Source of the DNA: an uncultured Flavobacteriales bacterium
GTDB taxonomy: Bacteria > Bacteroidota > Bacteroidia > Flavobacteriales_G > Salibacteraceae
Assembly (NCBI GenBank): GCA_913062955.1
Contig: CAJXZP010000033.1
Location: forward strand, 1-41,783
Direction: 5' to 3'
Length of the DNA stretch: 41,783 nucleotides
Position numbers and translations under genes: made by a program. Positions 13,875 through 21,795 of the stretch are shown in pieces (positions within the stretch are counted from its first letter, which is position 1; the number at the start of each line of letters is the position of its first letter). Under the pieces are notes generated by a model, which worked only from the letters and a program-made list of their open reading frames with translations, was not told the origin of the DNA and did no database searches.

Positions 13875-15695
13875 ATGATAGTTTCAACGACAAAGTCTCC
13901 ACATTCATTTCATGTTCCTGTGATGGGAATTGCATTTACCATTGATTCACCTATTAAGGTTGCTCATTTTGGTATCTCATCCGTCATATCACTGGTTGAT
14001 GATGAATTGATGGAGCAAATGCGAGGGTTTCACTCGAAGGAGAATAACTACGATTATGAACCGATAACTAAGAAAGATGAGGATTTTAGAGCACGTAGAA
14101 CTGCCGCTTATTTAAATTTGGTTAATAAAATCGTGAAGAGAAATTTTCAAAGAGTTCAACAAAGTGAATTTACACCGGAGAGTGAGATTACAAAGTATTT
14201 TGAAATGCTTCCACCCGACTCATCCATAGTGGAAGTGTATGCTAGAATGTTGGAGTTGCCCATAGGAAATGAGAAGTCAAAGCTTCAAAAAAGTCTACGG
14301 GAGTGCATGCGTCCGGGAAGTATTGATGTAAACATCATGACCAAATTGGATCGGGTTACGTATGCAAAGAAAGATGCATTGCCTATCGAGTTCAATGACG
14401 CACATGCTGCGTTAAGAGGTTATGCCCATAGTGATTTAGATTCCTCGATTATTTTTTCAGCAGGTATGAATCCAAGATTGTATTCCTATATATCCGCTTT
14501 TGAAGATTTCTTCCCGAATTCGGAAGGGAGTCTTAAGAAACGTATTGTTTTAAAAGTAAGTGATTATAGATCCTCTTTGATTCAAGGTAAATTTTTAGCC
14601 AAAAAAGGATTATGGGTATCTGAATACAGAATTGAATCCGGGCTCAATTGTGGCGGACATGCATTCGCCTCGGATGGTTTTCTAATGGGGCCAATTTTGG
14701 ACCAGTTTAGAACGAGTAAAAAAGAATTGATTTCCTCGGTGCACACGATTTTAGTCGATGCACTTGAAAAAGTGAAGAGATTTATCCCGGCAGCACCTAT
14801 GTCTATGATGGTTACCGCTCAAGGTGGAGTTGGAACTACCGAAGAACATAAATTTTTGACCGATCATTATGGAATGGATTCTGTGGGGTGGGGATCACCA
14901 ATGTTATTGGTGCCTGAGGTAACCACGGTAGATACACCTACTCGGAATTTATTGTTGAAGGCGCGGGAAAAAGATTTGTATTTGAGTAATATTTCTCCCC
15001 TGGGAATTCCGTTTAATTCATTGAGGGGGAATACGCAAGATGCGATAAAACTTCAAAAAATTGCGGATGGTCGCCCCGGTTCTTCTTGTCCTTTGAGTTA
15101 CTTGGTATCGAGTAAAGAATTTACAGAAAAAGCGATTTGTACAGCTTCTAGACAATATCAAAAACATAAGCTGAAAGCTTTAGATGCTTTAGATTTAGCA
15201 AAAGTAGAGTATAAAAAGCAATTTGATAAAATCACGGAAAAATCCTGTATTTGCGTTGGTTTAGGTACTTCTGCGGTTCAAGTAAATCATTTGGAGAATA
15301 AGGTTAGAGGAGAGGGTATTTCAATTTGTCCAGGCCCTAATATGGCTTATTTTGATGAGGTGATTTCTTTAAAGAAAATGGCGAATCATATTTATGGGAA
15401 GATTAACATTTTAGGGGATAATTACCGTCCAAATATGTTTGTGAAAGAAATAGGTCTGTATGTGGATTATTTGGAAAACAAGATTAAAGAAGTTTCTGAG
15501 CCCATAGATAAACAAATAAAATACTTCAATACTTTTCAAAAGAACATGGAAGAAGGAATATCTTATTATAAGAATTTATTCTCGGATGTAATGAAAAATT
15601 CGGAAAGTGTAAAAACAAAAATTGCGGCCGAAATTGATGAAATGGAAGCTAAATTGGAAGCGTTAAAAGCAGAACTGGCTTTAGCCATTGCTTAA
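13875..15695 (+). CDS. Uncharacterised protein resembling an FMN TIM-barrel enzyme (nitronate monooxygenase-like), with Cys-rich C-terminus (606 aa)
   Basis: I take ATG 13875 as start; an in-frame TTG lies two codons upstream. Three segments recall the nitronate monooxygenase / 2-nitropropane dioxygenase fold in order: an N-terminal PVMGIAFTIDSPIKVAHFGI stretch, GLNCGGHAF at 256-264 (compare GxEAGGHxG), and AQGGVG at 315-320 followed by DSVGWGSPMLLVPE at 335-348 (compare the GGI and GTRFLxTxE segments that hold the FMN phosphate). It is far longer than typical members. Cys405, 422, 458, 460 and 485 lie in the C-terminal half and could hold a metal cluster. The last 80 residues are a charged coiled coil. 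The gene stands alone between a 180-base gap and a strong terminator. I recall homologues only as hypothetical proteins; the enzyme assignment is inference. Confidence 0.6.
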   Translation: MIVSTTKSPHSFHVPVMGIAFTIDSPIKVAHFGISSVISLVDDELMEQMRGFHSKENNYDYEPITKKDEDFRARRTAAYLNLVNKIVKRNFQRVQQSEFTPESEITKYFEMLPPDSSIVEVYARMLELPIGNEKSKLQKSLRECMRPGSIDVNIMTKLDRVTYAKKDALPIEFNDAHAALRGYAHSDLDSSIIFSAGMNPRLYSYISAFEDFFPNSEGSLKKRIVLKVSDYRSSLIQGKFLAKKGLWVSEYRIESGLNCGGHAFASDGFLMGPILDQFRTSKKELISSVHTILVDALEKVKRFIPAAPMSMMVTAQGGVGTTEEHKFLTDHYGMDSVGWGSPMLLVPEVTTVDTPTRNLLLKAREKDLYLSNISPLGIPFNSLRGNTQDAIKLQKIADGRPGSSCPLSYLVSSKEFTEKAICTASRQYQKHKLKALDALDLAKVEYKKQFDKITEKSCICVGLGTSAVQVNHLENKVRGEGISICPGPNMAYFDEVISLKKMANHIYGKINILGDNYRPNMFVKEIGLYVDYLENKIKEVSEPIDKQIKYFNTFQKNMEEGISYYKNLFSDVMKNSESVKTKIAAEIDEMEAKLEALKAELALAIA

Positions 15696-15716
15696 CAAGT
15701 CTTTAATGGTTTTGAA

Positions 15717-15748
15717 AAAGAGCTTACTCCGGTAAGCTCTTTTTTTTG
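15717..15748 (+). terminator. Rho-independent terminator after the NMO-like gene
   Basis: Stem AAGAGCTTAC/GTAAGCTCTT with a TCCG loop and a run of eight T. Confidence 0.92.
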
Positions 15749-16023
15749 TTTAATTTTTCTGATCTGATAGGATTTCATTAAGCAGTTTCATGTGTAAAAT
15801 AATAAATAGGTGTTTAAGATATGAATTTGGTCAATTCCCGTTCTGTTTTCATTTCTTCAAATCGAGAGTCTGTTTTTTAAAATTTGAGCATTCTCAAAGG
15901 GTAGATTTCCCAATATACTTTTTGTGGATACTATTTGGATGTATTAAATGATCGGTAATGTTTGGGTTTATGGAATGTATTTAACTAGATTTGAATTGTT
16001 TATGAGGTGTGAATCTAGGGATT
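15749..16023. other. Non-coding stretch, no feature recognised
   Basis: Between two terminators pointing towards each other. A TAGATTTG occurs near 15986 but no gene follows it; the only frame that starts nearby runs through the tRNA terminator and the tRNA antisense strand, so I do not call it. Confidence 0.5.
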
Positions 16024-16060
16024 GGACAAAAAAAAGACCGCTTATTACTAAGCGGTCTTT
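16024..16060 (-). terminator. Rho-independent terminator of tRNA-Phe
   Basis: Perfect 12-bp stem AAAGACCGCTTA (16033-16044) and TAAGCGGTCTTT (16049-16060), loop of four bases, followed on the minus strand by a T-run. It starts four bases after the tRNA 3' end. Confidence 0.9.
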
Positions 16061-16064
16061 GAAG

Positions 16065-16137
16065 TGGTGCCTCCAGGAATCGAACCAGGGACACATGGAT
16101 TTTCAGTCCATTGCTCTACCAACTGAGCTAAGGCACC
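16065..16137 (-). tRNA. tRNA-Phe (anticodon GAA)
   Basis: 73 bases fold into a full cloverleaf on the minus strand: acceptor GGTGCCT/AGGCACC, D arm GCTC/GAGC, anticodon arm ATGGA-CTGAAAA-TCCAT with GAA, T arm CCTGG-TTCGATT-CCTGG, discriminator A. CCA is not encoded. It has its own promoter and terminator, so it is a single-gene transcript. Confidence 0.98.
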
Positions 16138-16170
16138 TCCGTGTGTTGTGCGTTGCTGCTCAACGGGCGA

Positions 16171-16199
16171 CAAAAGTACGTATGTTTTTTGGATTACAA
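16171..16199 (-). promoter_or_regulatory. Promoter of tRNA-Phe
   Basis: On the minus strand TTG, 18 bases, TACTTTTG: a full match to the Bacteroidota promoter TTG-N17-20-TAnnTTTG. The tRNA 5' end lies about 34 bases downstream. This is the clearest promoter in the window. Confidence 0.8.
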
Positions 16200-16237
16200 A
16201 TACTTTTCTGAAAATATTTTTATTTAATTTCAAATCG

Positions 16238-16245
16238 TAGATTTG
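16238..16245 (+). promoter_or_regulatory. -7 box of the coaX operon
   Basis: TAGATTTG fits TAnnTTTG and ends 15 bases before the coaX ATG, so the leader would be about 10 bases. No -33 TTG is seen. Confidence 0.5.
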
Positions 16246-16260
16246 TGGAATACAATAGCT

Positions 16261-16992
16261 ATGAATTTAGTACTAGATATAGGAAATACCAATGTGAAGG
16301 CTGCCATTTTTCAAAATGGTAATTTAACAGAAAAGAAATCCGTGAGTTTGGGTGATCTCGGTAACGTGATTGATAAGTTGATTTTTGAATTTTCGGTTTC
16401 GAAAATCATTGTTTCGAGCGTTTCCGCTACCAAAGAAGAATTAGAGGTTTTAATAGATAATCGAGTTCCATGGTTGTGGTTGGATAATACCATTCAACTT
16501 CCAATAAGTGTAGAGTACCAATCCCTGGAGACTTTGGGGGTGGATCGTTTGGCAGGACTTATGGGAGTGTTTGAAGAGTACCCTAAAAAAAATGTGCTTG
16601 TCATTGATTGTGGCACTTGTATTACTTATGATTTGTTAACGTATGATAACCGATATTTTGGAGGAGCTATTTCTCCTGGAGTAGGGATTCGTTATAAATC
16701 GTTAAATAAATTCACGAAAAACTTACCGTTTCTTACGCCTAAATTTGAACCGTCTTTAATTGGTCAGACCACGGAAGATTCTATGCATTCGGGCGTTATT
16801 AAAGGGGTGACCTACGAAATGAATGGTGCGATAAATGCCTATAATGAAAGGTTTGGAAACCTGGTTGTAGTAATTACAGGAGGGGACTCTGTAAATTTTG
16901 CTAACGAAGTAAAAAACACCACTTTTGCAGACCTGAATTTGATCCTTGTTGGATTGAATAAAATATTAGAATATCATTATCAAAACGCCTAG
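16261..16992 (+). CDS. coaX: Type III pantothenate kinase (243 aa)
   Basis: Phosphorylates pantothenate, the first step of coenzyme A synthesis. The ASKHA-fold marks are the phosphate-1 loop LDIGNTNVKAA at the N-terminus, GVDRLAGLMG near 95, and VIDCGTCITYDL with the second Asp. Length is normal for CoaX. I start at ATG 16261; an upstream in-frame TTG at 16243 lies in the -7 box. It is the first gene of a run through at least the CorC-like gene; the next gene seems to begin inside the coaX 3' end. Confidence 0.95.
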   Translation: MNLVLDIGNTNVKAAIFQNGNLTEKKSVSLGDLGNVIDKLIFEFSVSKIIVSSVSATKEELEVLIDNRVPWLWLDNTIQLPISVEYQSLETLGVDRLAGLMGVFEEYPKKNVLVIDCGTCITYDLLTYDNRYFGGAISPGVGIRYKSLNKFTKNLPFLTPKFEPSLIGQTTEDSMHSGVIKGVTYEMNGAINAYNERFGNLVVVITGGDSVNFANEVKNTTFADLNLILVGLNKILEYHYQNA

Positions 16993-18331
16993 ATTAATAG
17001 CTGCATTAGTTTTATTGTTTCTAAGCATAACTTCGGTTTTTGCACAAAATAATATCACCAGTTCTCCATACTCTCTTTTTGGGATTGGTGACCCATTGGA
17101 ATTGAATAATACCATGGGTTTGTCTATGGGAGATGTTAAATATGCCATGGATCGTCCGTTCTATTTAAATACGGCCAACCCGGCAAGTTATGCATCCCTA
17201 AATGCAGCCACATTTTCATTGGGAGCAATGTTGAATAGAACACGAACCTTTAATGAGGATACAAGTCAAGATAACGATAATGGTACTTTACGATATTTTG
17301 GTCTGGGAATACCCATCACCAAAAAGATCGGAATCTCGCTTGGTGCTAAACCGTATACCTCTTTTGGTTATGGGATTCAGGTAGAATCACCCAATCAAGC
17401 TCAAGGGGCTATGTTTAGTCGGTATGAAGGCCAAGGGGGAATGAGTATTTTGCATGCGGGTATGGGATATGAGCTTTTTTCAGATTCGGCAAGTAAACTA
17501 ACCATTGGATCGAATTTGAATTATTATTTCGGAAATAAAGAGCAGATTACATTGAATAATTTGGAGCAAATTCCAGGGGCTCTTAATGCGGCTTTTATTG
17601 AAAAGTCGGTGACTGGTGATTTTGCCTTTGATTTTGGCGTTTTGTATGCGATGCATTTGTCGGAAATGTTAAATTCAAAAACGAATAACACGAATACCCT
17701 AACCCTGGGTGGTACCTATTCCTTAGGGACTCATTTGAAATCGCGTTTTGAATCTTTTGCTGGTGCTTTTTATTATAATGGAATTCGAGGTTTTGTGATT
17801 ACCGACACACTTCGGTATTCGCAAGATACTACGGGGATTTATTTACCGGAGAAAATTGGTTTGGGATTGAATTACGAGTTTTTTAACCGAACTTCGAGAA
17901 GCATGCTTGTTGTCGAAGCAAATTTCGAACATTATGCATGGAGTAAATTAACCATCAATGAATCTCCAACTGATTTATCTAATTCTAATCAGTTTAGCTT
18001 AGGGTTACAATTTGTTCCAAATGCGGATGCTAAACGTGAATTCTTCCAAGCCATGCGTTACCGTGTAGGTGGGAAATACAAATCAACCCGAATTAATTTG
18101 GGGGGAGAACCTTTAACGGATATATCTGCATCCATAGGGTTTGGCATACCTCTTGTGAAGTCTAAGTCAATCTATCCTTCGTCTTCCACATTTGATTTTG
18201 GAGTTACGGTTGGAAACAGAGGTACCGTAAAGGGTGGGTTAATAAGAGAGCAATACACAAATATTTATTTAGGACTTTCTTTGTCTCCTAGTTATTGGGA
18301 TAGATGGTTCAAAAAACGAAAAATCAATTAG
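16976..18331 (+). CDS. Predicted outer membrane beta-barrel protein with apparent ATT/ATC start (about 451 aa)
   Basis: The frame has no ATG near its start. A TTG at 17015 would leave only a stub of signal peptide, but the frame is open back to a stop at 16967, and reading from ATT 16976 gives IKTPRLIAALVLLFLSITSVFAQ-like sequence: basic start, hydrophobic core and an FAQ cleavage site. A non-canonical ATT or ATC start, overlapping the coaX end, is therefore likely. The mature protein begins NNITSSPYSLFGIGDP and continues with strands typical of Bacteroidota outer-membrane barrels (FSLGAMLNRTRTF, GISLGAKPYTSFGYGI, the C-terminal YLGLSLSPSYWDRWF). This family usually sits between coaX and lptC in related genomes, as I recall. 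Its function is unknown; a lipid or hydrophobic-compound channel is possible. Confidence 0.72.
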   Translation: MIKTPRLIAALVLLFLSITSVFAQNNITSSPYSLFGIGDPLELNNTMGLSMGDVKYAMDRPFYLNTANPASYASLNAATFSLGAMLNRTRTFNEDTSQDNDNGTLRYFGLGIPITKKIGISLGAKPYTSFGYGIQVESPNQAQGAMFSRYEGQGGMSILHAGMGYELFSDSASKLTIGSNLNYYFGNKEQITLNNLEQIPGALNAAFIEKSVTGDFAFDFGVLYAMHLSEMLNSKTNNTNTLTLGGTYSLGTHLKSRFESFAGAFYYNGIRGFVITDTLRYSQDTTGIYLPEKIGLGLNYEFFNRTSRSMLVVEANFEHYAWSKLTINESPTDLSNSNQFSLGLQFVPNADAKREFFQAMRYRVGGKYKSTRINLGGEPLTDISASIGFGIPLVKSKSIYPSSSTFDFGVTVGNRGTVKGGLIREQYTNIYLGLSLSPSYWDRWFKKRKIN

Positions 18332-18335
18332 TATC

Positions 18336-19640
18336 ATGAAAAAGCAATGGTTTACAATCGCACTGGTTCTCCTTTCCGTGGCTTCATTTGGCCAAAAGTA
18401 TGGATCGACTCCTGAGGATAGTTTAACATGTTTGGAAAATACTTCTTTATACAAGGAGTTTTATAAGCAAAAAAATTATGTGGATGCTAGAGGGCCTTGG
18501 GCAAAAGCGGTGGCTGTATGTCCTAAGTCAAGTAAGAATTTATATATAAAAGGGGCTACTATGTATAAAAACTTCATCGCTAAAGAGAAGGATGAAGCAA
18601 AGAAACTGTTATTGGTGGATACCCTTATGTGGATTTATGATACCCGTATCGTAAATTATGGACAAAAGGGAAATGTACTCGGTAGAAAAGGGGTTGATTT
18701 AGCTCGTTTTGATAAGTCTAAAGCAAAAGAAGCGTATGATATGTTGGCGGAATCGTTTGAATTAGAGGGAAATAAATCAAAAAAAGCGGTGATTACCACC
18801 TATTACCAAATTGCCGAGAAATTGGTGAAAAAGAAAGAGTTGGAAACAACTGTTTTATTTGAGCTATTCCCTAAGTTACAGGCCGTAATAGTTCATAATA
18901 TCCAAAGTGCTAAATCGGAAGCAGATAAATCTAAATGGCTCAACGTAGCGGCAATTTGTGAGCAAATTTTTTCAAAATATGCGGGTTGCCCCGAGTTATT
19001 GGAAATATACACTCCCAAGTTTGAGGCAAACCCAACCGATACCAATGTTCTTGTGCAAATTATTGCTTTCTTTAGTAAAAGTGATTGTACCTCGGAAGAG
19101 TTATTCTTAAAAGCTTCGATGTCTTTGGATAAAATAAAACCTTCTGCAATTTCCAAATTTGGGATTGGTAGATCTTTATTGAAAAAAGAACGTTTTTCTG
19201 AGGCAATCGGTTATTTTAAACAGGCCGCTGAATTATCTGAAACTAAAGTAGGGAAAATCAATAGTTATAAATACATCGCTTTAACCCAGTTTAATTTAAA
19301 GAAATATGCAAGTGCAAAGTCTTATGCGCTTAAAATGATTGCTTTGGATCCAAATAATGCAGATGGGTATATGATTATTGGAGATGCCTACATGTATGGT
19401 TCTAGAACCGTAGGTGAAAACTCCTGCGAACAAGCGGGTGGTTATTGGGCCGCTCCTGCAAAGTATGCTAAAGCAAAGGCTTTAAATCCGGAGTTAGCGT
19501 CTAAAGCAAATAAAAAAATCGCTTCTTGTAAAGAACAGTACCCGAAGAAAGCAGATTGTTTCTTTTACAATATTGTAGATGGGCAAACTTTACATATTGG
19601 GGGATGGATAAATGAAGATGTTACAGTTCATACCCATTAA
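18336..19640 (+). CDS. Periplasmic TPR-repeat protein (434 aa)
   Basis: A signal peptide (MKKQWFTIALVLLSVASFGQ) is followed by helical TPR-like repeats; the clearest pair spans about 285-350 (FSEAIGYFKQAAELSETKVGKINSYKY-like, then YASAKSYALKMIALDPNNADGYMIIGDAYM-like units). Cysteines at several places (CLEN, CPKSSK, CPELLEI, CEQ, CKEQYPKKADC) suggest disulfides in the periplasm. It starts five bases after the upstream barrel gene, and lptC begins two bases after its stop. A scaffold role in envelope assembly is likely from the context, but no partner is shown. Confidence 0.8.
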   Translation: MKKQWFTIALVLLSVASFGQKYGSTPEDSLTCLENTSLYKEFYKQKNYVDARGPWAKAVAVCPKSSKNLYIKGATMYKNFIAKEKDEAKKLLLVDTLMWIYDTRIVNYGQKGNVLGRKGVDLARFDKSKAKEAYDMLAESFELEGNKSKKAVITTYYQIAEKLVKKKELETTVLFELFPKLQAVIVHNIQSAKSEADKSKWLNVAAICEQIFSKYAGCPELLEIYTPKFEANPTDTNVLVQIIAFFSKSDCTSEELFLKASMSLDKIKPSAISKFGIGRSLLKKERFSEAIGYFKQAAELSETKVGKINSYKYIALTQFNLKKYASAKSYALKMIALDPNNADGYMIIGDAYMYGSRTVGENSCEQAGGYWAAPAKYAKAKALNPELASKANKKIASCKEQYPKKADCFFYNIVDGQTLHIGGWINEDVTVHTH

Positions 19641-19641
19641 A

Positions 19642-20229
19642 ATGAGATATAATATAAAAGTCCTTAGTACGAAAGTACTAGGGGCTTTTGCGTTTATTCT
19701 ATTGGGCTTGGTCACCATTGGGTGCAATACCAATTCACTAGATGATATGGAACAGTTTGTGACTGACGGGAAACTAAAACCAGAGTCCACTAGTCGAAAC
19801 TTAAAGGTCGTTTGGTCGGACTCCGGAAGAGTGAAAATGGTTATGAAAGCTCCATTGGTGGAAAGGTTTGCTTTGCCGGGGGAGGATCCTTACGATCTTA
19901 TGCCCGAAGGAATGAGAGTGAATTTTTTGGACTCTTTAGGTAATGAGGAAGCGAATGTAACCTGTGAACATGCCATTTATTACCCCAAAAAAAACATCTT
20001 GGTTCTGACCAAAAATGTTCAGGTTCTTAATTTGGAAGGAGATAAATTAAATAGTGAATATTTAGTTTGGAATTCCAAAACGGAAAAAATCACCTCCAAT
20101 GACTTTGTGAAAATCACAACGGGTGACGAAATTATGTATGGCCATGGGTTTGAGGCAGATCAGGATTTAACCAATTATCACATACGAAATATTAAGGGAA
20201 TTATTTCAATAGACGATGAAGACATATAA
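19642..20229 (+). CDS. lptC: LptC-like lipopolysaccharide transport lipoprotein (195 aa)
   Basis: I start at ATG 19642, just after the TPR stop codon; an earlier in-frame ATG at 19612 would overlap that gene by 29 bases. A hydrophobic helix ends in the lipobox VTIGC (Cys28), as in Bacteroidota LptC, while E. coli LptC keeps an uncleaved helix. The rest is one beta-jellyroll LptC domain with the SGRVKMVMKAPLVERF, MRVNFLDSLGN, ATV/VTCEHAIYYPKKNILVLTKNVQV and LNSEYLVWNSKTEKI blocks. LptC bridges the inner-membrane LptBFG extractor to LptA on the way to the outer membrane. Neighbours are envelope genes, which fits. Confidence 0.87.
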   Translation: MRYNIKVLSTKVLGAFAFILLGLVTIGCNTNSLDDMEQFVTDGKLKPESTSRNLKVVWSDSGRVKMVMKAPLVERFALPGEDPYDLMPEGMRVNFLDSLGNEEANVTCEHAIYYPKKNILVLTKNVQVLNLEGDKLNSEYLVWNSKTEKITSNDFVKITTGDEIMYGHGFEADQDLTNYHIRNIKGIISIDDEDI

Positions 20230-20416
20230 TAGAATAATGGAAATTTTCTGGTTGGTTCTCGGAATTGTTGTTCTGGGTTTTGCTACCTACCTATACTTTA
20301 CCGAATCTGAATTTGATAAGTTGAGATACATGTACTTGGCAGGTTCTATGGCCATTTTGTTATCCGTATTCAGAATTGTTTATCGGAAATACTTGAATGA
20401 GGAGCCCCGGAAATAA
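20216..20416 (+). CDS. Small two-helix membrane protein (59-66 aa)
   Basis: Two hydrophobic segments (about IFWLVLGIVVLGFATYLYF and YMYLAGSMAILLSVFRIVY) joined by a charged loop. It may start at 20216, overlapping the lptC end by 14 bases, or at ATG 20237, which gives 59 residues; the longer form has a more basic N-terminus. Position between lptC and the CorC-like gene is one I recall as common in Flavobacteriia. Function unknown. Confidence 0.65.
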   Translation: MKTYNRIMEIFWLVLGIVVLGFATYLYFTESEFDKLRYMYLAGSMAILLSVFRIVYRKYLNEEPRK

Positions 20417-20457
20417 TTCAAAATTATTTCCTTAAATTTGAAGGTGTAACAACGACT

Positions 20458-21723
20458 ATGGAAAGTGATCCGTTTCTTATTATAATAATTTCTCTTGTTT
20501 TCTCTGCTTTTTTCTCCGGAATTGAAATCGCCTTTATTTCTGCGAATAAACTGAAGATTGAAGTTGACAAAAATAAAGGGGAGCTAGCCTTTGTTTTTTT
20601 TGCGAAAATATTAAAACATCCATCTCGGTTTATTACTGCGATGTTATTAGGAAATAATGTTTCCCTAGTGTTGTATGGGTTGGCAATGGGTGCCGTTCTT
20701 ACTCCTGTAATTGATCAAGTAACTCAAAATAGTGTTTTAGTTCTTCTTTTACAAACCCTAATATCTACCATCGCAATATTGATTATCGCAGAATTTTTAC
20801 CAAAGGTGGTTTTTAGCCAGAATCCAAATAGGAGTTTGAAAATTTTTGCTTTACCGGTCTTTATTACCTACTACTTGTTCTACCCATTTGTCACTTTTGT
20901 GAATTGGTGCAGTAATTTCATTTTCAAGTTTATTTTGCGGATTGAAGTTTCGGAAGAAAAATTGGAATACGGTTTGGTGGATTTGGATCACTACCTACGC
21001 GAAATTTCAGCTGGAAATATGGAACAGGAAGAATTGGACAATGAGATTCAATTGATGCAAAATGTGTTAGAGTTTAATTCGGTTAAAGCGCGTGAATGTA
21101 TGGTTCCAAGGAATGAGTTGGTGGCCATTGAAATTCATGATGATATCCCTAGGTTACGTCATAAGTTTTTGGATAGTGGACACTCTAAAGTGGTCGTGTA
21201 TAGAAGTACTATTGATCAAATTATTGGGTATGTGCATTCCAATGATTTATATGGTAAGCCAACTACAATAAAAAATGTTATTCGCCCAATTTTAGTAGTT
21301 CCTGAAACGATGCCTGCAGATGACCTTATGAGTACTTTCATTAAAAAACGCCAGAGTATGGCTGTGGTTGTGGATGAGTTTGGAGGGACTTCCGGTATTT
21401 TAACCCTAGAGGATATTGTGGAAGAAATTTTCGGGGAAATTGAGGACGAACATGATAAAGATGAATTTCAGGAACGAAAAATTTCTGATAATGAATACCT
21501 GCTTAGTTCTCGTTTGGAAATAGATTATATTAACGAAGAATTTGATTTGAATTTACCAAAAAGCGATAATTATGAAACTTTGGCAGGTTTGATTATTGAA
21601 CATTTTGAGTCTATTCCGTCCAAAGGAGATCGTATTGTTATTGATAATTTCATGTTTGATATTTTGTCTGTTTCGGATAATAAAATCAATGAAGTGAAGC
21701 TTACCCTAAGGCCCATAAATTAA
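20458..21723 (+). CDS. CorC/HlyC-family membrane protein with CBS domains (421 aa)
   Basis: N-terminal DUF21/CNNM-type membrane domain of about 175 residues (FSGIEIAFISANK, FITAMLLGNNVSLVLYG, IIAEFLPKVVFSQNPN), then two CBS motifs at about 205-320 (ARECMVPRNELVAIE; VVDEFGGTSGILTLEDIVEEIFGEIEDEHD) and a C-terminal CorC_HlyC domain (about 335-415) with the YETLAGLIIE segment. Members export magnesium or other divalent ions or modulate such transport; the Bacteroidota gliding protein GldE belongs to the same family, and I cannot exclude that this is GldE or a paralogue. It ends a run of envelope genes; the PpiD-like gene follows 72 bases on. Confidence 0.85.
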   Translation: MESDPFLIIIISLVFSAFFSGIEIAFISANKLKIEVDKNKGELAFVFFAKILKHPSRFITAMLLGNNVSLVLYGLAMGAVLTPVIDQVTQNSVLVLLLQTLISTIAILIIAEFLPKVVFSQNPNRSLKIFALPVFITYYLFYPFVTFVNWCSNFIFKFILRIEVSEEKLEYGLVDLDHYLREISAGNMEQEELDNEIQLMQNVLEFNSVKARECMVPRNELVAIEIHDDIPRLRHKFLDSGHSKVVVYRSTIDQIIGYVHSNDLYGKPTTIKNVIRPILVVPETMPADDLMSTFIKKRQSMAVVVDEFGGTSGILTLEDIVEEIFGEIEDEHDKDEFQERKISDNEYLLSSRLEIDYINEEFDLNLPKSDNYETLAGLIIEHFESIPSKGDRIVIDNFMFDILSVSDNKINEVKLTLRPIN

Positions 21724-21795
21724 GAAGCTAAATAGTACGCTTATAATAATTTAGAATTCTTATATTCGCAGCCCAACAAAAAAAAGGAAAATACA

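Noticed and set aside
15985-16018. CTAGATT...AATCTAG inverted repeat
   Set aside because: Only seven pairs with a 20-base loop in an AT-rich region; likely chance.
15948-16211. 87-codon plus-strand frame
   Set aside because: It runs through the tRNA-Phe terminator and antisense to the tRNA.
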